Shown here in pieces: positions 44,641 through 56,302 of a stretch of DNA of 64,000 nt. The position numbers and the translations under genes were made by a program. How positions within the stretch are numbered: the stretch's first letter is position 1; each line of letters opens with the position of its first letter. The stretch comes from Zanthoxylum bungeanum (taxonomy: Eukaryota > Streptophyta > Magnoliopsida > Sapindales > Rutaceae), in the NCBI GenBank assembly GCA_019454045.1, contig SKCR01010140.1, positions 124,001 through 188,000 on the forward strand. Direction: 5' to 3'. The notes beneath the pieces are model-generated. The model saw only the letters and a list, made by a program, of their open reading frames with translations. It did no database searches and was not told where the DNA came from.

Positions 44641-46135
44641 TTCTGAAGACGTTGAGGAAAAGGTGGAGGTGGAGTGATCTGTTCTTTTTCCTTGCTTCTT
44701 TTTCCTCCATCCGTTGCTTTGTTTCTTTTGGAACTTCCTCAGTAGTTTTTTGGCTCCAACATCTTTGTTGATTTCAGTACCGCTTTTTAACATAACATGA
44801 TGGCATGACATTGTTCCTTCCCCATGTTTCTTGGATTTGGCTCAGTGTTGCTAGGAAGGGTACCTGGCGGTCTGTAACTCTGAGCATTTGCCAGTTGTCC
44901 CATTTGATTCTCCAGTGCTTTAATAGAAGCAGATTGACTTTGAATTAATGCTGATTGGGATTGAAACATAGCATCATATCTTGCTGCTTGAGAGTCGTGT
45001 TTTGCTTCTAACTTTATCAAGTGGGTCAACACTTCTGTTATTCCTGGTTCATTTGCATGCTCCTGGCTTTTGTTCTGTTGTTGGAATTCAGGTGGTGGAT
45101 AGTTTTGCTGTTCTTCGGTTATTCCTGGTCATTGCCTCCCTGGCTTTTGTTCTGTTGTTGGAATTCAGGTGGTGGATAGTTTTGCGTTGGCCTGAATTGT
45201 TGCTCCATGGAAAATTGGGATGATTCCTCCACCATGGGTTGTAGGTGTTGGAATATGGATTATTCCCCTGTCTGTTGAAATTTTTGACAAAATTCACTGT
45301 CTCTTCCTGCTGAACTGGTTCTGGTGCTCCTTTATATGATGAACTTGGTGATCCACCATTAACCTTCATGTTAAGAGTTTCCAGATTTTTGTAAATCATA
45401 TCCAGCTTGACATTCAGTGCTGTGTTGGCTCCAACTTCATAAATTCCTGCGATTCTTTGGATCATGCTCCTTTCTGTTGGCCACAAAGAATTATTGTTGG
45501 CCATTTCTTCAATTAAATCCCAAGCCTGATCTCCTCCTTTTGCCATTAGTGCTCCTCCAGCAGCAGCATCAATTGTGGTTCTCATTATTCCAGAAAGTCT
45601 ATAGAATGTTTGGACTTGAAGCCATTTTGGAATCTCATGGTGAGGACATTTCCGGAGCAAATCTTTGTACATTTCCCAAGCTTCGCAGAGGGATTCTGAA
45701 TCTTGTTGTACAAAGGATGTGATGTCATTCCTCAACTTTGCAGTTCTGGCTGGTGGAAAGTATTTTGCAAGGAATTTGGTGGCTAGAGTGTTCCAAGTTG
45801 TGATGGAACCTGCTGGTAGTGAATGTAGCCAAGCTTTAGCTCTGTCCTTCAAGGAGTATGGGAAAACTCGCAGTTTCATTGCTTCTTCTGATGCTCTGTT
45901 GTAGTTGAAAGTACCACAAACTTCCAGGAAGTTACTGATGTGGGCATTAGGATCTTCAGTTGCATTCCCCCCGAACTGAACTGACTGCTGAATCATCTGA
46001 ATGCATGTTTTGATGTCACACGTATTTGCTGGTAATGGAGGAAGTACAATACAGGAAATGAGTCTGTCAACCACCGAATGGTTCTGTCTCGAATGGGAAT
46101 TGGTGGTGCAACCTCCAACGGTTCAGGTTCCATGT
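44640..46135 (-). pseudogene. Athila-like gag
   Basis: An ATG at about 46133 starts MEPEPLEVAPPIPIRDRTIR. After a shift near 46075 a 328-codon frame (46074-45088) shows the Athila capsid signature: QSVQFGGNATEDPNAHISNF, LRVFPYSLKDRAKAWL, FLAKYFPPARTAKLR and the asparagine-rich block near GIYEVG. A second shift near 45090 leads to a coiled-coil segment (SALIQSQSASIKALENQMGQ) and TLPSNTEPNPR. There is a duplicated stretch of about 70 bp around 45070-45180 ('ttttgttctgttgttggaat'). At least two frameshifts disable it. Confidence 0.85.
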
Positions 46136-46349
46136 TGACTAAAGCTTCTTGGCCTCTCTCGCCTTTCCCTTCTCAACTGTCTGATGGTTCTTTCAATTTC
46201 TGGGTCAAGCGATCGGAGTTCAAAGCTTCTGGTTCGTCTCATGTAGTTTCTGAGAACCTGAAACACAAGAAAACAAAAACAATAAGTAAAAAGAAATTAG
46301 ATACAAGTAACGTATATAACCCCTAAATTAATAGTGAAAGATAAATAAG

Positions 46350-46367
46350 TCCCCGGCAACGGCGCCA
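46350..46367 (-). other. Primer-binding site of Athila-like element
   Basis: Minus strand TGGCGCCGTTGCCGGGGA, the tRNA-Asp-type PBS of Athila elements, six bases from the 5' LTR. Confidence 0.92.
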
Positions 46368-46373
46368 AAAACT

Positions 46374-48485
46374 TGACCGGCGTAAACACACACGTATAAC
46401 GCAAGCGCACGTATCGTTCAAGTAGTATAAAAATATCGATCCCACGAGGACTTAATATCTAATCTATTAATTTTATGAAGTCAAATGATTACTAGTATCT
46501 AACAGGTTGTTTGATTGATTTGAAATGGTGACGATTCTAAATTTAAAAACAAGTAAATAAAATTGTTCGAAGTAGGTTTTAAGAAAATTCAATATTAAAA
46601 ACTATCTAGGGTTGTGATTTCTTCCAATATCATTTTAAAGATGAAGTGGTTATTTTATGTTTATGTAATAAATCGGTTTACTAACCTGGAACACTAAATT
46701 ATGCAAAAGCCTATGTCGATGGTCAGACGAAAATACCCAGTTTAACCCATTGAACCATATGTCTATGTCAACCAAATTATCTGGATTCATTAAGTTTAAG
46801 TTCCAATTATGGCTACCCCCCCCGACAGGTATATGTCTATCCTGTAAGGAAATCTATTAAAGGTTATATATCCTCAAGGAAGATCGTGGGCTATTAAGTC
46901 TAAGGCTGAAACCTAAAATCCCTATTGTCTAGTTCATTTTAGATTTACCACATCAATCTTATTGGTGATTAGACAACAAGAAGCATTAAGCTTAAGACTT
47001 AATAAGTAAACCTTTAAATTACCCAAACTATAATTTAACCCTTTATAAACCGGTGATATTGGATTTCATCACAACCCCAGATAATTGGCTTAGTTACGAC
47101 ACATATTTACGGGTAGTAAAAAAAACTTAAATAATAAAAGACATAAAGTAAAATACTGAAAATTAAATGCTGAAAAGTAAATGCTGAAAAGTAAATGCTG
47201 AGATTAAATACTGAAAATTAAATGCTGAAAAGTAAATGCTGAAAAGTAAATTGCTAAAAAGTAAATTGCTGAAAAGTAAATTACTGAAAAGTAAATAAAG
47301 TAAAATTACAATAAAAGAAAATTCTGAGGTAAAATGATCCACTTTTATTACTTCTATTTTAGATATCTCCCTTAATATAATATATTTACTTTGCGTGATA
47401 ATTACCAACCAGCCATATAGGCGGTATCCAGATTAAGTCAAATTAATAACTCATTACCAACCGACCAATCAGGCGGTATCCAGTTTAGTCAGGTTAAAAC
47501 AATTTAAATAATTACCAACCGACCAATATGGCGGTATCCTCGCTAAGTCAGGTTTTAACTAGTTTATATATTATAATTAAGGGAGATTAATCTAAATATT
47601 AGTAATAAAAGTTTTACCGTTTACCCCAGCAAATGGGAGTTACCTCCTCATTACTGAAAAGTAAAAACTGAAAATTAAATAAAGAAAAGTATTGTGCGTA
47701 AAAGTAATTTGCGGAAAGTAAAAACTGAAAAGTAAAGAAAAGAAAGTGCGAAAACGAAAATTAATTACTGAAAGCTGTAAATAAACAAACAAGATACAAT
47801 CTTCTTAGTATTCTTAAGGAATTCCTTAGAAGAAAGTATGAATTTTACAAATGAAATGGCTTGGTATTTATAGGCAAAATTTTACCTCCATCAAATCATC
47901 CACCAAATCAATTATTAATTGCTCCACTAATTGCTCCACCAAATCCATTATTAATTGCTCCACTAATCTCTTATCATGTTTGGTGATGATTTGATAATTT
48001 TTATTATTTTTTTATTAATTTATTTTTTTGCTTTGAAAATGATTGAAAGTGACTTTAATAATTACACACTACACACTTCTGGATGGTTCATCAATTTCGG
48101 GCATGAAATCTTCAGAATTCGAAATTATTTTGTCTTTCAAAGTTGTAGATCTTTGAGTCTTCTTTAATCTGGAACTTGAATCAGCTCAATCCAATATCTG
48201 AGTAAAAAGTTATGCCCAAAATACGACAGATACGCAAAACTGGAATTTCCAAAACTGCACTTCGTCGAAACGCCCTTTCAAGTTTCCAATCTCCAAAATT
48301 AAAATATCAAGTCCAATAATTGCCCTTATTTGTCCAATATTTCATCCTAAATGATTTCATTGAGACCCGATATTATTTTATCTGCAAAATAAACTAAAAC
48401 ACATCAAAATGTTCATCAACCCGAGAAACTGAACAAAATATTAAGTTAAAGGGGCGGTAAATATTGATATATTTTCCGCTCATCA
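46374..48485 (-). repeat. 5' LTR of Athila-like element
   Basis: 2,112 bp, closely matching 38457-40570 with small indels, for example in the GAAAAGTAAATT array (about 47150-47310). The three GGCGGTATCC units are at about 47401-47535. The high similarity suggests a fairly recent insertion relative to the partial LTR at 36747-38360. Confidence 0.92.
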
Positions 48486-49286
48486 ATTAGATACCTCGAG
48501 GTTTTCTAACCTTATCCTCTCTATACTCCCTCATACTATGCCTACTCTCTCTAGGTTCATCTTCTCTATCCATATTACTGCTACGACCATTCTTCTTCAG
48601 CTTAAGAAATTTCTTAAACTTCTTTACAAACATTGACAAATCATGATCACTGAGGGTATCATCATCATCGCTAGACGGATCATAAGAAATTTCCTTATGG
48701 TTTTCATCGCTATGGTTTTGGGCTTTTTATAGCCAGAAAGCTTTTTCTCATAAACCTGCAGCTTTCTTACAAGGTCGTCTAGTTTAAGTTGATCGAGGTC
48801 ATTGCTTTCCTCGATGGCGGTAATCTTCGGTAGGAACTTATCAGGCAGTGATCTAAGGATTTTTCTTACTATCTTATTAGTATGAATAGTCTCTCCCAGG
48901 TTAAAGCTAGAGTTAACAACATCGTTAATCTCAGCGTATAACTCATCAAAGGTCTCATCATCTTTCATCTGGGCGACCTCAAACCTAGTAGCAAGATCTT
49001 AGAGTCTATTATTTTTAACAGACAATGTGCCCTCATGCATAGTTTGAAGGATGTCCCAAGCATCCTTGGCTATCTCACACATAGAGATTCTTATAAATTC
49101 TGCAGAGCAAACAACACCATGAATGGCATTAATTGCCTTGTTGTTCCTATTGCTAAAATCATCATTGGTCCAGGTCAGTTTGTCTTTAGGGGAAGAGACC
49201 TCATCAACTATAACCACGGGTGGTTTCCATTCGTACTCTACTGTCATCCAGACCCTCTCATCTAAGGACTTAAGGAATGCTCTCAT
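48486..49286 (-). pseudogene. Copia gag (DUF4219/UBN2-like) of the large SIRE/Tork-like element
   Basis: FLKSLDERVWMTVEYEWKPP and KAINAIHGVVCSAEFIRISM, then AKDAWDILQTMHEGT are the UBN2-type gag. A stop at 48999 precedes DLATRFEVAQMKDDETFDEL, KILRSLPDKFLPKITAIEES and LDDLVRKLQVYEKKL. An acidic stretch SSDDDD and a basic arginine-rich part ending RKPRGI with a stop abut the Athila LTR. The zinc knuckle continues at 38456. The stop replaces a codon just before CHEC, and a CAA-to-TAA change would explain it. Confidence 0.85.
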
Positions 49287-49475
49287 GCGAACCTTCCAAT
49301 AAAAATATTAATGCAGAAAATTAGAATAATACATTAAATAAATTAACCACACAAAATCAACACAATAATTTTGGTGACGAAGTGGCAAAACTCGTGCGAA
49401 TAAAAAACCATTCTGGGTATCTCAGCTACCAGTCCAAATCCACTATATAGAGAAAAACTTGCAGCAATAGTAAAA
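49287..49475 (-). other. Leader of the large copia, left part
   Basis: Non-coding sequence before gag with 'ttggtgacgaagtggcaaaa'. It continues on the far side of the inserted plus-strand copia at 63748. Confidence 0.55.
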
Positions 49476-49480
49476 GACCT

Positions 49481-51445
49481 TGTTGGACAATTATGACCCA
49501 TAGCATCACTATTTGTACATATCATGGTGTTGTTGTACAAATTAACTATGTGACAAAGCAAATTGCTCTTTTATCATTTGTAATTAGATTATCGGGATAT
49601 ATAAATGATAAAAGTCCATGTGATTAGTTCCGGATTGAGATGATATGAGACAGTATCAATCCACGAAGGTTTAATCATTAAATATCCCTAGTCGGAGTAT
49701 TATCGAGATTGGACATCGATAATGCGTAAAAGACTAGTATTACACTTGTGCGCGTTGTGGGAGCATAACGACATAGTTCTCATATATTTGGGTATTGGAT
49801 ACTCATGCAAGTGTAATAGGAGGTTGTGTTTACCGATGGTACGGAAATAGCTTCGCTCTGGATAGACCCTTCGGAATTCCATTGGTAGTATGACTATGTG
49901 TCTATGGAAGTCCGAATCAGGGTAGGTGTATTTGGTCTTAACCTGAGACTTGCACCGTTAATACTTGCGACAATCAATATACTTTGGTTTTGGTCGTCCA
50001 GGGCTTTAACATGTTCTGTGTATGCCTCTTCTGGGTATATTGAGAATCGTAAAGTATTGGGTGTGATGTCAAGATGGAAGTATCACTTCAGTCATAGTGG
50101 AGATGATGATCACGTATGATACGAAACTGGTGCTCTTTTATGCTGCAGCTATCGGGATATTATGACCAGGTCATGTTTATCCGATTATAGAGACTAGTTA
50201 CCATAGATCCGATATGTGTTTCGTACGGGGCAGACACAATTCCAGCCCCAGGCCTAGCACGTGACATCCGATACTGGATCGTAATACGCAATACTATGTA
50301 TACTACGCCTGATAAAGATTATATATTCCTTTAAGAATATTTCTGGAGAATTGGGTAGGCACGGTTCTTTGCTAGAAGCCAACCATGTCTTGTAAATCGG
50401 TAAAAACGTAGTACTAGATACGTACGTGTTCAGATAGTCCGACGACCGGATTTACTGCCAACATATCCGGGGATCTCATGGGTCACTTCCCGAAGATTCA
50501 CCGATGACGTATGACTCGCACTTAATTAATCTGGGATTAATTATAAGAGAGAGAAAATTAATCTGGGATTAATTACGGAGATATTTTATCTGGGATAAAA
50601 TATTATTTAAAGAGAGAGAACGATTAATTTGGAATTAATCGATAAATAATATATTTGATATATTATACGAAATTAGATTTCGACGCGGAATTAAAATTAG
50701 ATTTTAATTCGGGCGAATGAGTTAATTTAGAATTAATTCGTTAGCGACATGAATAATAATTTTGCTAGGCATAATTATTTAATTAAATTTGACTTAATTA
50801 CGTCGCAACGGAAAATTCGTTAATTCGGAATTAGCGAACCCGAGCCCGGGAGTGTTTGCGGGCCCACTCGCATTTCGAATTCAAGTGCGGCCCACAAGTC
50901 ACATCAAGCGTCACATCATTAGTCATTCTTGTGATGTAAGTCACATCACTTTTAGTGATGTGATGGTTGTCAATTGTGATTGATGGTGGTGGTTGGAAGG
51001 CTTAAATGCCTTATACCTTTTTTGAATTTGGTATATCAATTAATTGATTTTTGAAATCTTCCTCCTCTCTCCTCTCAAGTTTCGGCCAAGGGCCATTTTC
51101 TTTCTTAATTTCTTGGTAAGGCCGAGAATACCAAAGAGAAAAAAGTGAGGATTTGTTGCAAATTTTCACAAGTTCTAGCACAGTTTAGGAGTCATCCAAA
51201 GGTGATAGGGAAACCCACCCATGGGCATGGAATCTACACACGAAGCTTGGAGCTTCGATATTCAACAAGGAGCACAAAAATGGAGCTTTGCCGTGAGCAC
51301 CTTGGAGGAAAAGCTTGAATAATTTTTTGTTGTTCCTCGCATCGCAAAAGCCGATCAATGTAAGTATGATTCCGCCATACTTCTTTGTTGTATTCACATG
51401 TTTAAATGCTTAAATCGATCTTGGGACTATAGTTGAAACCCAACA
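49481..51445 (+). repeat. 5' LTR of plus-strand copia
   Basis: Starts TGTTGGACAATTATGACCC, ends AACCCAACA. It includes about 48 bp (about 49731-49778) absent from the 3' LTR, and lacks about 30 bp of 'acaacaaccaacac'-type sequence present near 63330. A GTAAGT donor-like site lies at 51360-51365 in 'atcaatgtaagtatgattcc'. Confidence 0.92.
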
Positions 51446-51446
51446 A

Positions 51447-51459
51447 TAGTATCAGAGCC
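51447..51459 (+). other. Primer-binding site of plus-strand copia
   Basis: TAGTATCAGAGCC differs from the canonical TGGTATCAGAGCC by one G-to-A change. Confidence 0.85.
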
Positions 51460-53307
51460 TTGTTTAAGCATGAAATTGGAATTAGGGTAAAATTGGGTTA
51501 AATTGATTTGAGCATGTTTGGATGAAATTGATTGTTTGAATATGCTTGAATGATGATAACATAGTGTTATGCATGGTCAATTTGATGAAAATTGAATTGG
51601 ATGAATTTTCCCAAAAATGTTTGGCTTGGCCGAATGGTATGCTTACCCTAATGTCATGGTAATTTTGATTTTTGATCATTGGCTGAGTTGAAATCATTTG
51701 GGAAATGTTGATTTAGGATTTAATTGGATTGAATTCGGAATCAGACATTAAATCCCAAATTGTCGTGAGTAATTAGCATGGAAAATGATTGATTTTTTGA
51801 TTCAATTGTGTTGGACATGTGTTGATGATAATTAGCATAATTAATTATATAAATTGGTATTTTGGAAATGTTAATTTGACTAATTAATTATGGCTATACA
51901 CTTAGATTAATTTAATTGTGAAATTTGGAATTTTGTGATTTAAATTAATTGGGCTTGAAAAGTTGTATTTAGGTTTAATGGGCTTGGTTGGGCCAAGTTT
52001 GGTTTAGACTAATTGGTTGGATCCAATTGGGCCGAAAACCATAACCATAAAGTCCAAATATAACTAATGGACCTTTAAATTTTAATGGGCCTAATGGCCC
52101 TAAATTGGTTTCTTGGCTAATAAGGGTGATTCCTTAAATGGGCTTTGGTATTTGGGTTTGACCCATATTGACCAAAGTCCATGCCTTATGAAATTAATTG
52201 AAAGCCCATTGGACTTCAAATTAAATTGACATTGGATGTTAATTGGGTTTTGAGACCCGTAACGATTAGATTTGGAATCTAAGTCGTAAAGGCACATTAA
52301 AAAGTGTAATTATTTAATTTAGAATTAAATATAGAATTAGTATTAAATACAAATTAAATTGGATTTAATATTTTAGTTTAATATAATTCAAGAATTCGTA
52401 CTTTGAGTACTTATTCGTAAAACGAGTTGGACTCGCGCAAAATCAAATCGTTGTTTGAACATTGGATGGTCATTAATTTCAGATTAATTAATTGGATTAG
52501 ATTGATTGATAATATGCTTTGTGTGCATACATGGATGCGATGTATGAATAATGCATATCGGATGGATATTAGATGGGTGAGGGCAATTTTGGAAATTATT
52601 GTAATAAATTTAGAATTTATTAAATTGGACCTGGGTGTCCAGCCTATTACCTCTTGACTCTTTGTATTTCTCTTCTCACCTATTCCCCTCAATGTAAATG
52701 AGGTTTCTTTAGAAGTGTTATGTAATAGGGTAGAAGTAATATTTGTGCTAGCGGGAGAGAGGAAAGTGAGAGATTTGTTCTAGGAACAAAATGTGTTAAG
52801 TATCCATCCGCATATCATTATTATTTTATTTATACGCGCCTTATTATGTTTTTAGAATGCATGTTTAAGGGTGTATGATGATGAGACCTAACAAAGATAA
52901 TTAATTGGTTGCCAATTACGCGAAAAACCCTCACAACATATTAAGCGTTTTCCTTCCATTGAGTGATTCTTACTCAAGATCCAAGATTGACACTGGTTTG
53001 TTAGCCAAAGTCAAGACCTTTGTCCGTCGCGGATGTGTTTGAATCATGAAAGCTTTGTTCCATATCGGTGTCTTGTCCAAGTTGTGATTTGTTGGCCAAA
53101 GTCAAGATCATTTCTTGTCCATCGACATCGATTACGAAGCTTTCCAAGGTCAATGAGTTCCGCTTAACTGAGATCATTAAGTTCGTTGTGCCAAAGCCAA
53201 GGCTTAGTTGATTCAGAGTAAAAAGGTTAGGGAATATATTGGATATTATGGCATAAATATGATATATGTTTCGGACTTGGATGTCCACCTACTGGATCTA
53301 GGAATTG
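51460..53307 (+). other. Copia leader, first part, with repeated motif
   Basis: Non-coding, related to 20500-22408 in opposite orientation. TTGTTGGCCAAAGTCAAG-type motifs are at 52998-53015, 53089-53106 and about 53183-53201; the fourth, 57825-57842, lies beyond the inserted solo LTR. Confidence 0.75.
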
Positions 53308-53854
53308 GATGGTGTAACATCCCAGATTTTCGAGATATTTCTAGAAGATTTCCGGACGGATGTTGTAGTCGCGGATCGTAATAATATTGAAGAATAAGGG
53401 TTCGAGCGAAGTTATATGAGTTGGAATACTATATTATGAATTTACGTCGCGTTGGAAAACGCGTGGGATCAAAAGTCAGTTACGCGATTTTCGTAAAACG
53501 CGTAAAGTTTGTTGTTTTGGTCACGAACAGAGCAAACAAACTCCGATCGAGCTGATTTTTAGACCATCGGACTCGTTTTTTCGATACGAACAACTTTTGT
53601 GTTGAACACTTTTCGAGAATCGCATCGGAAGGGCTCCGAAATTGCAGTCCACCACGGTGAAGTTTACCATAACTGTTCGGGTTCTGGGGTGAGTTCCGAT
53701 GGTTGTTGCCAGTTGTATTCTTCCCAGCGAGATGACCGTTGAGCCTCCAAAACCATATAGAGGGGTGCCGTCATTAGTTAGGGTTCCAGAAGATTCTAGA
53801 ATATGGGTTGATTTGTTATTTTCGCAGGGACCAAATTGATATTTTGTAGTTGGG

Positions 53855-53862
53855 TATATAAA
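53855..53862 (+). promoter_or_regulatory. TATA box of Tekay-like LTR
   Basis: TATATAAA in 'gttgggtatataaagcc', about 540 bp into the LTR. It marks plus-strand transcription and implies a very long R-U5 region. Confidence 0.5.
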
Positions 53863-53918
53863 GCCTTATAGTTTCATTTAATTGCAAAAATTGCAAAATC
53901 CTCCAAAACCACAAATCG

Positions 53919-54330
53919 CCCCCCCCCCCCCCCCACGTTGTTGATCGCCATTTCTGTTTTGGGTCGCGCCGGCGGCTTGACGGCCACCTCCGGCCGGCGC
54001 GACCGTCCATACTAGACCATCCGGCCACCGTGCGTCCAATGGTGTCCGGCGGCGACGACTTGGCAGCGAGGAGCGACGGCTGGAAGGGAAAGATGGTGCG
54101 GTGGTGGGTATGGCGAATCCGGCTCGTCGGGCCGTTCCACGAGCCGTGCCACCCGTCAAATCGAAGCCCTCGACGAGTACTACGAGTGTGTGGAGTCGGT
54201 TTTGCCGAACAACGGCCGGAATCACGCGAAACGAGAGAAGAAGATTCGGTGAACAGTAAACCCATGTCGAACTCTAGCTCCGATCGGAATTCCGTCGAAA
54301 CCAGCGCGTTCGTATGGCCGAGGGGAGTCC
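53919..54330 (+). other. C run and GC-rich CpG-dense segment in LTR
   Basis: Sixteen consecutive C (53919-53934) are followed by about 400 bp rich in 'ggccgg', 'cggcg' and 'cgacg', in sharp contrast to the AT-rich surroundings. Open frames on both strands here reflect composition and do not show known domains. The C run may be misassembled in length. Confidence 0.6.
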
Positions 54331-56050
54331 GAATATGGCCTCGGAATTTCGGTATGACTCTCCGTTTAGATTTTGTTATTTTCAAGTGTTTCGAATTATG
54401 TTCGGATGCTTCTAGTAATTTCGTAGTGTAACGAATTGGCATGAACTGTATTGAATATGTCTTAATATGTTAAAACGATAGATGTGGTAGATCCGGGGTG
54501 AATCGGATGAGATATGATCGATCCGGTAGAATTAGCGAGATTCCGGTAAAACGGCGTTTCTCGCGCGATTGAGCGTAGAGGGACGTAAACATAGTTATGT
54601 TGTAAATAATGTATTTCGAGAGTAATTGAGTATTTTCGGATTAGTTCGGAGGGTTCAAGACCCTTCCGTTGCGTTTGCGGAAACTTTTCCGCAAGTAGCG
54701 GTTCTGACAGAAGTTGTGAATTGTTTTGGCAGATCGGACCCGGATCGCGGGCATTCGCTCGGCCAGGTAAGTAACTCATACTATGAATGCTTAGAATGTT
54801 TAATGATGTTCGGCCTTATAAACACAATAAAGTTAAATAGGGTGATATGTATGAAATTTGTATATATTTATATATATAAAGATCAATGTAGAAAGAGGAG
54901 GCAAGTGTATTGTATGTACATGTAGATAAGAATAAGTAGTTCTAAACACATATATGAGTAAAAGACAGACACGAGCATTTAGAGGTAAAGAAATGTATGT
55001 AGATAGGTATATAAATAAACAGTCATCAGTAAAGTTTAGATTGAAATACAAGAATGACAGTGTACAAGCGTATACAGGAAGCGAGTAAATACTGATAACC
55101 TAATATATTTGAGACTTGGGTATGGGGATGTAGAACTACACCCTAGGGAATAGGATTAGAGTTATAAATGGGATAATCAGATATGAACTAGAGATACGAA
55201 GGAAGTTGTAAATTATGCGTTATATAAGAACATTAGCATTATGAAGATAGATATGAGTGTATAAAGTGATAAAGAACATGAACGAATAGAATATGCATAA
55301 CATGAGAATACATAAAAGGTTATGATTTGAGATGTCTGAACACAAGTTGATAGCTAGAAAACGGCAAAGAAGTTTAAGAATAAAAGTATTGGAACATATA
55401 TATGTTTGATATCTGATATAGTAGTAGAGTTTCGAATGCATGCTTGTAAATATAAATTGTGCAACATACTGACTGTGAGCCACTAGCAAGGTAAGTTATA
55501 AAGGTAAGCCAAGTTGTGATAGTTTGATGTGTGCATATATATATAGATAAATGTAGATCTGTATGAATGTAAGATGAATTTAGCTTGTTTAGTTAGAACA
55601 AGTGTTCTGTCGATATTTGAGCATATAGTAGTAAGATCATTATAGAGAATATCATAACCAGGGTAGAGAGAAGCATGAGAATGCATATATGCATGTTCAT
55701 GTGTGTGTGTGTTTAAGTTTTCAGCAGTTGAGCAAACAATAACAATGTTTTCAACGATTTCAAATGTTTTAAAGAGAGATTTCATTTGCTTTGAAAAGTA
55801 TCGTATTTCAGAAAATGTTTCTTTCTTTCTACAGTTTTGAGTAACAGATTATGGTTTTATGGTTTTCGGGGTATGAGGTAAAAACTCACCCCAGTATGTA
55901 ACTTGAGACACAGTTTGGACTTGACGGATACTTTGGATGCGGGATTTGGGATTTGACCCATCCCAGTTGTACATTGTTGGAATTGACGGATTTCAGAGAC
56001 ATGTGCACAGGTTGAGGACTGAGGGGACGCTCTCAGATCCTCCAGATGGG

Positions 56051-56302
56051 CTAGGGGGACGGCGAGACGTAACGCCCCTAGACCCCAGTTTGAGCTTGGG
56101 TGGTAGCATAGATCCGCACCCCCAGCTCCAGATTGTGGCTTGGGGGACGGCGATACGTAACGCCCCAAGACCACCAGATATGAGACAGTAGTGGCATGCT
56201 TTGGGGGACGGCGATACGTAACGCCCCAAAGTCATGGTTTTGCACTTCTGCCTCCAGATAGGCGTATGGGGGGACGGCGATACGTAACGCCCTCATACGT
56301 CC
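56051..56302 (+). repeat. Four tandem hairpins with constant loop and covarying stems
   Basis: Units at 56051-56086, 56135-56174, 56195-56236 and 56261-56302. Each has a constant loop GACGGCGATACGTAACG (first unit AGACG in place of ATACG). The loop is closed by a different inner stem each time: CTAGGGG/CCCCTAG, CTTGGGG/CCCCAAG, TTTGGGG/CCCCAAA and a TATGGGGG/CCCTCATA type with one wobble. A single unpaired base on the 3' side at the same place is followed by an outer stem (GG/CC, GTGG/CCAC, CATG/CATG, GG/CC). This pattern suggests selection on the folded form. Confidence 0.8.

Larger units (their letters stand above)
38452..48490 (-). mobile_element. Athila-like gypsy element carrying LOG-family cargo
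   Basis: LTRs 38457-40570 and 46374-48485 start TGAC on the plus strand and end ATCA. Minus-strand order is 5' LTR, PBS (tRNA-Asp type), gag, protease, integrase C-terminal tail, unknown ORF, LOG-like ORF, about 1.3 kb non-coding, PPT, 3' LTR. RT, RNase H and the integrase core are missing. The flanks on the minus strand are CTAAT on one side and CTA-T followed by GTCATGAG on the other, consistent with TSD CTAAT minus one base. The extra ORFs occupy the position of the envelope-like ORF in Athila elements. Confidence 0.85.

Noticed and set aside
54030..54431. Plus-strand ORF of 133 codons and overlapping minus-strand ORFs
   Set aside because: They lie in the GC-rich part of the solo LTR where stop codons are rare in every frame; no motif was recognised.
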